From: Candidatus Methanovirga meridionalis
GTDB taxonomy: Archaea; Methanobacteriota; Methanobacteria; Methanobacteriales; Methanobacteriaceae
Direction of reading: 5' to 3'
Assembly (NCBI GenBank): GCA_031289325.1
Contig: JAITPS010000260.1
Span: 1 to 6,740 of the forward strand
Length of the DNA: 6,740 nt
The stretch's first letter is position 1. Each line of letters begins with the position of its first letter. The notes beneath the pieces are model-generated. The model did not search any database. It saw only the letters and a list, made by a program, of their open reading frames with translations, and was not told the origin of the DNA. Both the position numbers and the translations under genes were made by a program. Shown here piece after piece: positions 1 through 5,922 of the stretch.

Positions 1-137
1 TTAAAATTTGAAGTTATGGATTTTTATAAATTAATACTTAAAATTAAATAATTTAATAAAAAAATAATTTAATAAAAAAAATAATTTAATAAAAAAATTT
101 ATTATTTTAAAAATTAAGAATTTTTCCATAAGGACTA
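1..137 (-). repeat. Dispersed AT-rich repeat, copy A, with 24-bp end motif
   Basis: Read on the minus strand, this starts with the 24-bp end motif (137 to 114: TAGTCCTTATGG followed by AAAAATTCTTAA). It continues into the shared core, which includes ATTAAATTATTTAATTTTAA and ends near TATAAAAATCCATAA. Within it, a block of about 16-17 bp containing AATTTAAT is repeated three times (around 49-98), giving three long T runs on the minus strand. It lies downstream of the exported-protein gene. The opposite end, if there is one, is outside the window. The T runs could also act as archaeal U-tract terminators for that gene; this is inference. Confidence 0.7.
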
Positions 138-299
138 TGATTTTAAATCAAAATTAAATTATAAAACAATCTTTATATTTAAATTAAAATCATATTATAA
201 ATTTATATTCTTTTTAAAGATTAAATTAATGAAAGATATTATGTTGAACTACCAAATCATGATATCTACATTTAGAAGGTGTGAATTCTTATAAGTGAT
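138..299. other. Gap downstream of the exported-protein gene
   Basis: There is no gene here. Positions 138-240 are low-complexity AT sequence. Positions 249-299 are less AT-rich and stay open on the minus strand, in frame with the upstream gene, for 16 codons past its TAA, up to a TAG at 249-251. This may be a relic of a longer C-terminus. Confidence 0.4.
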
Positions 300-1274
300 T
301 TATGTGGTCTTTAGCAAACCAACTGTCTTGAGTTCATCATTTGAACTAATTTTGTTAGTGTTATATTCTATTGTTGTTCTCTCATTATTCTCTTTCTTAT
401 TTGCAAGGGAAACCTTATTTGCAAGGGAAACATTTCCAATAGATATTTTCCCTGGAACAAATGGTATCGAATAATTGGGGAAAAATCGACCTTGAAACCA
501 AATATTATCTGACAATTCAGCCGTTGATCTGTTAACAAAGTGTCCATCATCATTACTTGCAAAAATATCAACAGTAGACACATCCTTTCCCATATTAAAA
601 TGATAACTCATTATATTTCTTCTGTATTCTCCATATTTATCATGTGATGCAAGAAAAATGCATGGATCAACAGAAAAAATAGTATCATTGAAAATTCCAG
701 TTTCAAAATAGCTTGGACCATTTGGAACCACAATATATTGTTTGTTTGCGAGTTTTAGACTCAAATTTTTTCTATTATCTTCATGTCGCATATAAGCTAT
801 TAAATTTCCATCAGGAGATTTGAGAAGATAATGGCAAATCTCTACCTCATCTATTATCTTTTCTATCCTTTGAATATTTACGGGACTGAAACTATTTTCA
901 TGGATAACATCTCCAGTAATATTTTTCAATTTTCCAATTTGTTCTGGAGTTTCAACACCTCCAATTGCAAGATACCAACCATTAGCAAAAACCAATGTAT
1001 GTATGAAATATTCGTTTTTTGATTCATTATCTAATGGGACAAATTCTTTCAAAGATTCTATATTAGATGTGTTTGTTTTTTCTAACATTAAATCAAGAGG
1101 ATGGGTTTCATCTCTTCTATAAGCTGAAATATAGCTCGTTGAATTAATTTGCATTAGGACTGATGTACACTCTTGAAACTCATTAGGATTCGCAACGATT
1201 TCATTCAACAGGGCGAAAGAAATGCAAGATATTATGAGTATTACTATTATCTTTTTTCTCAATTGATTTTTCAT
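300..1274 (-). CDS. Exported, probably N-glycosylated protein of unknown function
   Basis: I do not recognise a family for this 324-residue protein. The N-terminus is a clear export signal: basic residues (K3, R6, K7, K8), a hydrophobic stretch at about 9-23, and a possible cleavage site near A28. Nine N-X-S/T sequons (N44, N68, N83, N118, N170, N196, N248, N267, N281) fit a glycosylated protein outside the membrane. Cysteines lie at 17, 36, 147 and 205, so one disulfide outside the signal is possible. No second membrane segment or cell-wall anchor is seen; the last 35 residues are polar and probably disordered. Residues 282-293 are a direct duplication of VSLANK. Sampled lines have about 33% GC, against about 17-22% in tmk and aIF2 beta, hinting at different ancestry. 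The ATG at 1274 places the signal peptide correctly. It may be a surface or adhesin-like accessory protein, but this is not shown. Confidence 0.8.
   Translation of the reverse strand: MKNQLRKKIIVILIISCISFALLNEIVANPNEFQECTSVLMQINSTSYISAYRRDETHPLDLMLEKTNTSNIESLKEFVPLDNESKNEYFIHTLVFANGWYLAIGGVETPEQIGKLKNITGDVIHENSFSPVNIQRIEKIIDEVEICHYLLKSPDGNLIAYMRHEDNRKNLSLKLANKQYIVVPNGPSYFETGIFNDTIFSVDPCIFLASHDKYGEYRRNIMSYHFNMGKDVSTVDIFASNDDGHFVNRSTAELSDNIWFQGRFFPNYSIPFVPGKISIGNVSLANKVSLANKKENNERTTIEYNTNKISSNDELKTVGLLKTT
396..431 (-). repeat. 18-bp in-frame tandem duplication inside the exported-protein gene
   Basis: Positions 396-413 and 414-431 are identical 18-bp copies. Because 18 is a multiple of three, the frame is kept and the peptide VSLANK is simply doubled. 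With no differences between copies, the duplication looks recent. Confidence 0.95.
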
Positions 1275-1276
1275 GC

Positions 1277-1316
1277 CCTCATCTCATATTGTTACACATA
1301 TTTATAGCATATAAAT
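1277..1316 (-). promoter_or_regulatory. Putative promoter and leader of the exported-protein gene
   Basis: On the minus strand a TATA-like ATTTATAT lies at 1316-1309. Archaeal start sites fall about 25-27 bp from the box centre, which would place the start near 1286 and leave a leader of about 12 nt. A GAGG (1280-1277) sits close to the ATG and may act as a weak ribosome binding site. A second TATA-like stretch at 1306-1299 would give an almost leaderless start. The choice between them cannot be made from sequence. Confidence 0.4.
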
Positions 1317-1409
1317 GATATGTCATGTGCATGAACCTAATTTTCTTATTAAATATTATTACACCATATTTAACTACTATCATCCCATATTAATTAAAGA
1401 TTAAATATA

Positions 1410-1817
1410 TTATAAAGTTTTAAGAGGAGATTTAGCACCACATGCTGAACATTTAAGTATGAATATTCTTCCTTCTCTTATAATTTGTGTATCTGGTCTA
1501 TTACATTCTTGACAGTAGATAAATTTTTGAATATACTCTTCAACTTTTTCATTTATTAAATAGTAATTAAATTTACCTTGTAAAATAGCTCTACTACCTT
1601 CTATATTACCTGCAGTACCTAATTCTCTTAACAAAAATTTTAAAACATGCTGGGAATCTCTATTTAATTTTTCAGATATTTCTTTAAAGTTTTTAATAAA
1701 AGTTCTATTTCCTTGTATATCGGAATATACTTTTGGAACATTAAATCTTTTTGTTTCAAAAATTTCAGGAGGTAATTGATCAATTGCTCTTGTTAATAAA
1801 TCTTCATATTTTTCCAT
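1410..1817 (-). CDS. Translation initiation factor aIF2, beta subunit
   Basis: This is the beta subunit of the archaeal aIF2 heterotrimer, which brings initiator Met-tRNA to the small ribosomal subunit; beta binds the GTPase gamma subunit. The 135-residue length is typical of the archaeal family. A short N-terminal helix (about 3-16) corresponds to the gamma-binding region. It is followed by the alpha/beta core (about 22-98), including the FIKNFKEI segment and LKFLLRELGTAGN. A C-terminal zinc ribbon (about 100-130) carries both cysteine pairs, C102-x2-C105 and C123-x2-C126, all intact. The ATG at 1817 has a good AGGTGA ribosome binding site. It lies downstream of the MCM gene on the same strand, a neighbourhood I recall from related methanogens, but here the two are about 1 kb apart and probably have separate promoters. 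Confidence 0.96.
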   Translation of the reverse strand: MEKYEDLLTRAIDQLPPEIFETKRFNVPKVYSDIQGNRTFIKNFKEISEKLNRDSQHVLKFLLRELGTAGNIEGSRAILQGKFNYYLINEKVEEYIQKFIYCQECNRPDTQIIREGRIFILKCSACGAKSPLKTL

Positions 1818-1824
1818 CTTATCT

Positions 1825-1830
1825 TCACCT
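1825..1830 (-). promoter_or_regulatory. Ribosome binding site of aIF2 beta
   Basis: AGGTGA on the minus strand, 7 nt before the ATG, complements the archaeal 16S rRNA tail (CACCTCC). It supports the start at 1817. This is the strongest Shine-Dalgarno site in the window. The TATA box upstream is not clear because the region is uniformly AT-rich; the sequence around 1855-1866 is a weak candidate. Confidence 0.75.
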
Positions 1831-1869
1831 AATTTGATTGTTGATTGAATACTAATAAAATAATTATTA

Positions 1870-1990
1870 ATTTTTGATAAAATTATTTTTTATTTGATAA
1901 AATTATTTTTTTATTTGATAAAATTATTTTTTTATTTGATAAAATTATTTTTTTATTTGATAAAATTATTTTTTTATTTGATAAAATTAT
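1870..1990. repeat. 21-bp tandem repeat array, about six copies
   Basis: The core GATAAAATTAT followed by a T run recurs with its G at 1876, 1896, 1917, 1938, 1959 and 1980, giving spacings of 20, 21, 21, 21 and 21 bp. The last four full units are identical. The array lies about 50 bp upstream of the aIF2 beta start and stops abruptly where the 24-bp end motif begins at 1990. About two turns of DNA per unit would put the copies on one face of the helix, but no regulatory role is shown. Confidence 0.95.
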
Positions 1991-2199
1991 AGTGGCTTTG
2001 GTAAAGTTCTTAATAAATAACTTTTTTTAAAATTAAATATTATTAAAAAAAATTAATTTAAAATTATTTATATTAATTAAAATATATTAATATTATTTAA
2101 AATCTAAAATTATGGATTTTCATTATGTAATATTTAAAATTAAATAATTTAATAAAAAAATTATTATTTTAAAATTGAAGAACTTTTACACAATGACTA
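1990..2199. mobile_element. MITE-like element with inverted 24-bp ends (copy B)
   Basis: The left end (1990-2013) reads TAGTGGCTTTGG then TAAAGTTCTTAA. The right end (2199-2176, minus strand) reads TAGTCATTGTGT then AAAAGTTCTTCA. They match at 17 of 24 positions by eye and point inward. The right half, read on the minus strand, carries the same core as the other copies (ATTAAATTATTTAATTTTAA). The 210-bp interior has no coding capacity. ATAAAATTAT occurs both at the left edge (1981-1990) and just outside the right edge (2205-2214), a possible target duplication offset by about 5 bp on the right. No transposase is nearby, so it would depend on one elsewhere. Confidence 0.55.
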
Positions 2200-2218
2200 C
2201 ATTAATAAAATTATTTTT

Positions 2219-2256
2219 TAATAAAATACATTTTTAATAATAAAATACATTTTTAA
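2219..2256. repeat. 19-bp tandem duplication
   Basis: TAATAAAATACATTTTTAA is present at 2219-2237 and again, identical, at 2238-2256. Confidence 0.9.
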
Positions 2257-2320
2257 TTATTACTTAATTTTTAATAAAAATATTTCTAATTTTAGATATT
2301 GATTTTATAATAATTTATTT

Positions 2321-2386
2321 TATTAATTTAAATTGAATATCATTAAATCAATATATTAATTTAAATTGAATATCAATAAATCAATA
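2321..2386. repeat. 33-bp tandem duplication
   Basis: Two adjacent 33-bp units (2321-2353 and 2354-2386) start TATTAATTTAAATTG and differ at a single base (CATT against CAAT). Confidence 0.92.
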
Positions 2387-2467
2387 AAAATTTTAATAAA
2401 TTTAATTTGAATATTTACTATAATTTAATTAAATAATTTAAAAAATGTTATAATTTAAAAGGTAATT

Positions 2468-2515
2468 ATTAAAAATAATTCCAAATTAAAAATAATTCCA
2501 AATTAAAAATATTCC
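2468..2515. repeat. 17-bp tandem repeat, three copies
   Basis: The unit AAATTAAAAATAATTCC occurs at 2468-2482 (missing two bases at the left), 2483-2499 (complete) and 2500-2515 (one base shorter). Confidence 0.9.
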
Positions 2516-2575
2516 AATGAACATTATGATAATTTAATTAATTTATTATATAGTAATTTAATAATATATTCTTAT

Positions 2576-2680
2576 AGTAATAATTTAATAGTACCTTTTT
2601 ATAATAATAATTTAATAGTACCTTTTTAAATAATAATTTAATAATACCAGTATATATATAAATAATAATTTAATACATCT
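2576..2680. repeat. Imperfect 26-29 bp repeat, about four copies
   Basis: TAATAATTTAATAGTACC and variants recur with ACC ends near 2594, 2621 and 2647, and a decayed copy near 2675. The first two copies share the T run that follows ACC. Confidence 0.8.
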
Positions 2681-2750
2681 TTTGTAACATTATATGTTTG
2701 TTTTTCATTATATATTAAATTTTCAATTTATCATTAAACTTAAATTATTT

Positions 2751-2769
2751 TATGCTAATTTTTAGCATA
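2751..2769. terminator. Short perfect hairpin downstream of MCM
   Basis: TATGCTAA (2751-2758) and TTAGCATA (2762-2769) form an 8-bp stem with a TTT loop, about 85-100 bp after the MCM stop. No clear U tract follows on the minus strand, so a termination role is only a possibility. It may instead shape the mRNA 3' end. Confidence 0.3.
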
Positions 2770-2778
2770 CAATATAAT

Positions 2779-2822
2779 TATTATAACTATTATAACTATA
2801 TTATAACTATATTATAACTATT
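2779..2822. repeat. 11-bp tandem repeat, about four copies
   Basis: ATTATAACTAT recurs four times; the second copy is two bases shorter. It lies 30 bp beyond the MCM stop codon. Confidence 0.85.
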
Positions 2823-2831
2823 AATATAATA

Positions 2832-2871
2832 TTTAAACCACATTAGATGATTTTAAACCAGCTTTAGATGA
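2832..2871 (-). repeat. Duplicated 3' end of the MCM gene, including the stop codon
   Basis: The last MCM codons and stop (2871-2852: TCATCTAAAGCTGGTTTAAA) are followed by a near copy (2850-2832: TCATCTAATGTGGTTTAAA). The outer bases match and only the middle differs, so the copy is probably a tandem duplication of about 20 bp that has since drifted. It does not alter the protein because it lies past the stop. Confidence 0.8.
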
Positions 2872-4853
2872 CCAGATGACGGTTCATAAATTGCTCCCTT
2901 ATTTTTAAGTTGTTTTATCATTTCTTTAATTTTTTCCTCACTAATATCATATTGATCTATTAGGTTAGTTGTTAGGATACTAACAGGAGCTTTACCATTA
3001 TATTCATCTTGAAGTTCTTTAATTTCTTCTACGACTTTTTGAAGTTTATCTCTTTCTGATTTAGGTGGTCTTCCTTCAACTATGTCAATATCTATTTTTC
3101 CAGTTTCAGGATCAACACCTACCTCTCTAAGACATGTTTGTTGAAGTTGAACAGCTTTTCTTGCATCTTCTGCAAGAACTTCATTTCTGAGTTTAACTTT
3201 TGCAGATGCTTCAGCCAAACGTATTACAGCTTCTAACTGTCTTGCTGTAATAGCTACAGGAGATTCCTCATCAATCGTACTACTTCTCATTGCAACATAA
3301 AATTCTTCAAGAACTTTCATAGCTTCCTCAGTTAAAACAGGTTTAATATTTTTTCTTGCATAAGCAATGTATTTTCTTAAAAGTTCTGGTTCAATATCAT
3401 AGGTAATAGAATCTGATTGATGAATTTTAAGTATATGTTGAGCTAATTCTCTATCATTTTCAATGTTTGGTTTATCCTCTAAAATAAAGGTTAAATCAAA
3501 ACGAGATAAAATAGGTGAAGGTAAATTTATTTGTTCGGCTACTGATTTATATCTATCAAACCTTCCAAACTTAGGATTTGCAGCTGCAAGAACCGAACAT
3601 CTTGAATTTAATGTTGCCATGATCCCTGCTTTTGCAATACTTATGGTTTGTTGTTCAAGTGCTTCATGAAGTGCTGATCTATCTTCTGGACGCATTTTAT
3701 CTAATTCATCAACACAAACATTACCCATATCACCAAGAACAAGTGCTCCTGCTTCTAATGACCATCCACCAAGCTCATCTCTAACAGCTGCGGCTGTTAA
3801 TCCTGCTCCACTTGTTCCTTTACCACTCGTATATATACTTCTTGGTGCAAGTTTTGAAACATATTTTAACATCTGAGATTTACCCATACCAGGATCTCCA
3901 ACTATTAAAATATGTATATCTCCCCTTAACCTTGTCTTATCCTCAAGTTCTTTAGGAGTTCCACCAAATAATTGTAAAGCAATAGCTTCTTTAATATCCC
4001 TAAATCCTTTAATAGATGGGGCAGTAGATTTAATAATTTTATCGTATATGTGGGAGTCTTGTGATAATTCAATTATTTTCTCTTCATCCTCTATATTAAG
4101 CTGAAGTTCTTCAAACTCTTGTTCAAGTTGTTCTATATGATTAGCATAGATATAATTCTTAAATTTTCTACTTTTCTCTTCTCTAAAGGTTTTTAATGTT
4201 CCAGTTATTCGAACATTATCTCCAGGATTTAATTCATCAACTAAATCATCTTCTAAGATAATTAAAATTTGTTTAGGTTCTGTTCCTCCAGATAAGTTTT
4301 CTAATGGTTCCTGTATTCTTGCAGTTTGAGTGTCAATATATTTAGATTCTTCTTGTAAAAGTCTAAATGATCTACCACCACATTCACTACATAAACTTGG
4401 TTCAGTAACAAGATTACTATTAGTTTGTTCAACCTCATGAAGTCTTAAACATCCTCTACATTCAAATACTCCAGTTTCTATTCTTGGTCTGATTTCATCT
4501 GTTTTTCTAACAATACCATCAACAGAGATAAATTTTCCAATATATTTGCTTAAAAGTTTTTTTAGAAGAATATTATTCGTTAAATTCTCTAATCTTATAT
4601 TTAAGTCAGCACCACTCATTAAAGGGTCTATGTTTTTAATAGCTTTCTCAGAAGCATCTAATACATCCTCAGGTTTTTCAATTAAAAGATCTGCTAAATC
4701 AGGATCAAATAATTCTAATTCTAAATAATCAACTACCAATGATCTATCATCAGGATACTGTTCTAAGACCTTGAAAAGATCATCTTTATACTTTGTTGAG
4801 AAAAATTCCTCAAACTTACTCAATGGAGTGTTTGTTTTATTTGTTGAAGTCAT
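2853..4853 (-). CDS. mcm: Replicative DNA helicase MCM (minichromosome maintenance)
   Basis: This is the archaeal replicative helicase, a homohexameric AAA+ ATPase that unwinds DNA 3' to 5' at the fork. The 666 residues include an N-terminal helical domain (about 12-95) and an OB/zinc domain (about 100-245) with a C4 zinc site (C132, C135, C155, C158). The AAA+ core (about 265-500) has Walker A GDPGMGKS (319-326; K325), Walker B VCVDELDK (379-386; D382, E383), a pre-sensor hairpin around K408, sensor 1 N426, arginine finger R451 in LSRFD and sensor 2 R538. A winged helix fills about 600-666. All catalytic residues are present. From memory it is very close to Methanothermobacter MCM, also 666 residues, whose N-terminus supports this start. 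The gene stands alone between two repeat-filled spacers of about 1 kb. Confidence 0.98.
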   Translation of the reverse strand: MTSTNKTNTPLSKFEEFFSTKYKDDLFKVLEQYPDDRSLVVDYLELELFDPDLADLLIEKPEDVLDASEKAIKNIDPLMSGADLNIRLENLTNNILLKKLLSKYIGKFISVDGIVRKTDEIRPRIETGVFECRGCLRLHEVEQTNSNLVTEPSLCSECGGRSFRLLQEESKYIDTQTARIQEPLENLSGGTEPKQILIILEDDLVDELNPGDNVRITGTLKTFREEKSRKFKNYIYANHIEQLEQEFEELQLNIEDEEKIIELSQDSHIYDKIIKSTAPSIKGFRDIKEAIALQLFGGTPKELEDKTRLRGDIHILIVGDPGMGKSQMLKYVSKLAPRSIYTSGKGTSGAGLTAAAVRDELGGWSLEAGALVLGDMGNVCVDELDKMRPEDRSALHEALEQQTISIAKAGIMATLNSRCSVLAAANPKFGRFDRYKSVAEQINLPSPILSRFDLTFILEDKPNIENDRELAQHILKIHQSDSITYDIEPELLRKYIAYARKNIKPVLTEEAMKVLEEFYVAMRSSTIDEESPVAITARQLEAVIRLAEASAKVKLRNEVLAEDARKAVQLQQTCLREVGVDPETGKIDIDIVEGRPPKSERDKLQKVVEEIKELQDEYNGKAPVSILTTNLIDQYDISEEKIKEMIKQLKNKGAIYEPSSGHLKLV

Positions 4854-4856
4854 TGT

Positions 4857-4861
4857 ATCAC
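4857..4861 (-). promoter_or_regulatory. Possible weak ribosome binding site of MCM
   Basis: GTGAT on the minus strand lies 3 nt before the ATG. It matches part of the archaeal GGTGATC consensus, but the spacing is short. The T-rich and A-rich stretch at 4870-4885 contains TATA-like sequence, yet its distance from the ATG does not leave a convincing leader, so no promoter is called. Confidence 0.35.
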
Positions 4862-5070
4862 AATTTATTTTATAAAAAATATTTAATTATTATTATTCTC
4901 TTTTTATTTTCTTTTATGAATGTTTTTTGATTATTTACAGTGTTTTACAAAAAATTTTCATGTTAAAATTTCAAATTAATTAATAATTATATGGATTGTT
5001 TTTTTGATTATTTTCTTAAATTTAACTTTTAATTAACTTTTTAAATGAGATTAGATTGAAATTTATAGTG
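4862..5070. other. Upstream region of MCM without visible gene
   Basis: AT-rich sequence with no ORF, repeat copy or clear promoter that I can support. The MCM promoter should lie in the part nearest 4862. Confidence 0.6.
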
Positions 5071-5131
5071 TAGTCATTTTGGTATATGTAGTCATTTTGG
5101 TATAGTGTAGTCCTTTTGGAAAAGATCTTAA
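5071..5131 (+). repeat. Three tandem copies of the outer end of the 24-bp motif
   Basis: TAGTCATTTTGGTATA occurs at 5071-5086 and 5089-5104. A third copy at 5108 (TAGTCCTTTTGG) continues into the full 24-bp motif and the repeat core. Spacings are 18 and 19 bp. Only the outer half of the motif has been multiplied. Confidence 0.9.
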
Positions 5132-5199
5132 ATTTTGGATGATAATCTTTTTATTTTTTTATTAAATTATTTAATTTTAAATATTAATTTATAAAAATC

Positions 5200-5404
5200 T
5201 ATAATATTAAATTTTAAATAATATAAACTTATAGTAATTATGAAAAAGTTCTTAAATTTTAAAATAATAATTTTTTATTAAATTATTTAATTTTAAATAT
5301 TAATTTATAAAAATCCATAATATTAAATATTAACTTATAAATATCTATAATATTAAATTTCAAATAATATAAACTTATTTTAATTAATATAATTGATTTT
5401 AAAT
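5200..5404 (+). repeat. Long direct repeat, first copy (copy D)
   Basis: The 24-bp motif at 5232-5255 and the following core, to about 5404, are repeated 334 bp further on. From 5232 to 5404 the two copies differ by about three changes: one T in a T run, one C/T and one G/A. Similarity begins before the motif, near 5200. Confidence 0.9.
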
Positions 5405-5441
5405 TAATAAAATTTAATAATATTGAATTTTAAATAATAAT

Positions 5442-5558
5442 AATCTATAAAAATCCATAATATTAAATTTCAAATAATATAAATTTATAAAACCCATAAT
5501 ATTAAATTTTAAATAATATAAATTTATAAAACCCATAATATTAAATTTTAAATAATAT
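5442..5558 (+). repeat. 39-bp tandem repeat, three copies
   Basis: Units lie at 5442-5480, 5481-5519 and 5520-5558. The second and third are identical and contain ACCCATAATATTAAATTTTA; the first differs at a few bases. The same unit appears singly in the other element copies, so the array grew from the element's own tail. Confidence 0.92.
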
Positions 5559-5739
5559 AAATTTATAGTAATTATGAAAAAGTTCTTAAATTTTAAAATA
5601 ATAATTTTTTTATTAAATTATTTAATTTTAAATATTAATTTATAAAAATCTATAATATTAAATATTAACTTATAAATATCTATAATATTAAATTTCAAAT
5701 AATATAAACTTATTTTAATTAATATAATTAATTTTAAAT
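5534..5739 (+). repeat. Long direct repeat, second copy (copy E)
   Basis: This is the partner of the copy at 5200-5404, with its 24-bp motif at 5566-5589. The two diverge after about 5739. Near identity in non-coding AT sequence points to recent duplication or gene conversion. Confidence 0.9.
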
Positions 5740-5760
5740 AAATATATTTTAATAATATTT

Positions 5761-5798
5761 ATTTTTAAATAAGTCATTCATTTTTAAATAAGTTATTC
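5761..5798. repeat. 19-bp tandem duplication
   Basis: ATTTTTAAATAAGTCATTC (5761-5779) is followed by the same unit with one C/T change (5780-5798), directly before the inverted end motif at 5800-5823. Confidence 0.9.
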
Positions 5799-5853
5799 AT
5801 TAAGAATTTTATCAAAATTACTATATATAAAATCATATATAAATATTACTTAT

Positions 5854-5860
5854 AAAAAAA
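5854..5860 (-). terminator. Possible U-tract terminator of tmk
   Basis: A run of seven A on the plus strand gives seven U in the minus-strand transcript, about 65 nt after the tmk stop. Archaeal RNA polymerase can stop at such U tracts without a hairpin. In DNA this AT-rich the call is weak. Confidence 0.35.
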
Positions 5861-5922
5861 TTAATATTAATTATGATTTTGAAGACTAACAAATAATTAC
5901 AAACTATTTTACATCACTATAG

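Larger units (their letters stand above)
2200..2830. other. AT-rich spacer made of short tandem repeats
   Basis: No gene or structured RNA is visible. The tract is largely built of separate small duplications: 19 bp x2, 33 bp x2, 17 bp x3, about 27 bp x4 and 11 bp x4, each listed separately, plus one short hairpin. It lies between the MCM stop and the copy B element. Confidence 0.8.
5108..5823. mobile_element. Composite repeat element bounded by inverted 24-bp ends
   Basis: The left end at 5108-5131 points right. An inverted end at 5823-5800 (minus strand TAGTAATTTTGA then TAAAATTCTTAA) closes the tract. The closing end matches the internal motifs at 5232 and 5566 at 21 of 24 positions by eye. 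Inside are three successive plus-strand copies of the motif plus core (5108, 5232, 5566), a 39-bp minisatellite, and no coding capacity. It reads as one element enlarged by internal duplication, or several inserted into each other. It lies between the tmk stop and the MCM start. Confidence 0.5.

Noticed and set aside
368..583. Minus-strand ORF of 71 codons
   Set aside because: It lies inside the exported-protein gene in another frame and has no domain or start signal.
831..1022. Plus-strand ORF of 63 codons
   Set aside because: It is antisense to the exported-protein gene, with low-complexity composition and no ribosome binding site.
1870..1990. CRISPR array
   Set aside because: The 21-bp units are contiguous with no unique spacers, and no cas gene is present.
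1990..2199. Complete insertion sequence
   Set aside because: The interior has no transposase ORF; only a non-autonomous element can be argued.
2000..2830. Structured non-coding RNA or tRNA
   Set aside because: In such AT-rich genomes stable RNAs stand out as GC-rich islands. None is seen in this spacer or in 4862-5922.
3463..3669. Plus-strand ORF of 68 codons
   Set aside because: It is antisense to the conserved AAA+ core of MCM and is a by-product of that gene's codon use.
4546..4728. Plus-strand ORF of 60 codons
   Set aside because: It is antisense to the N-terminal part of MCM and has no independent support.
5071..5823. Replication origin with origin recognition boxes near mcm
   Set aside because: The AT-rich, repeat-filled tract with mixed orientations resembles an origin, but no GC-rich origin recognition box and no orc1/cdc6 gene is visible, and the same repeat occurs at other spacers in the window.
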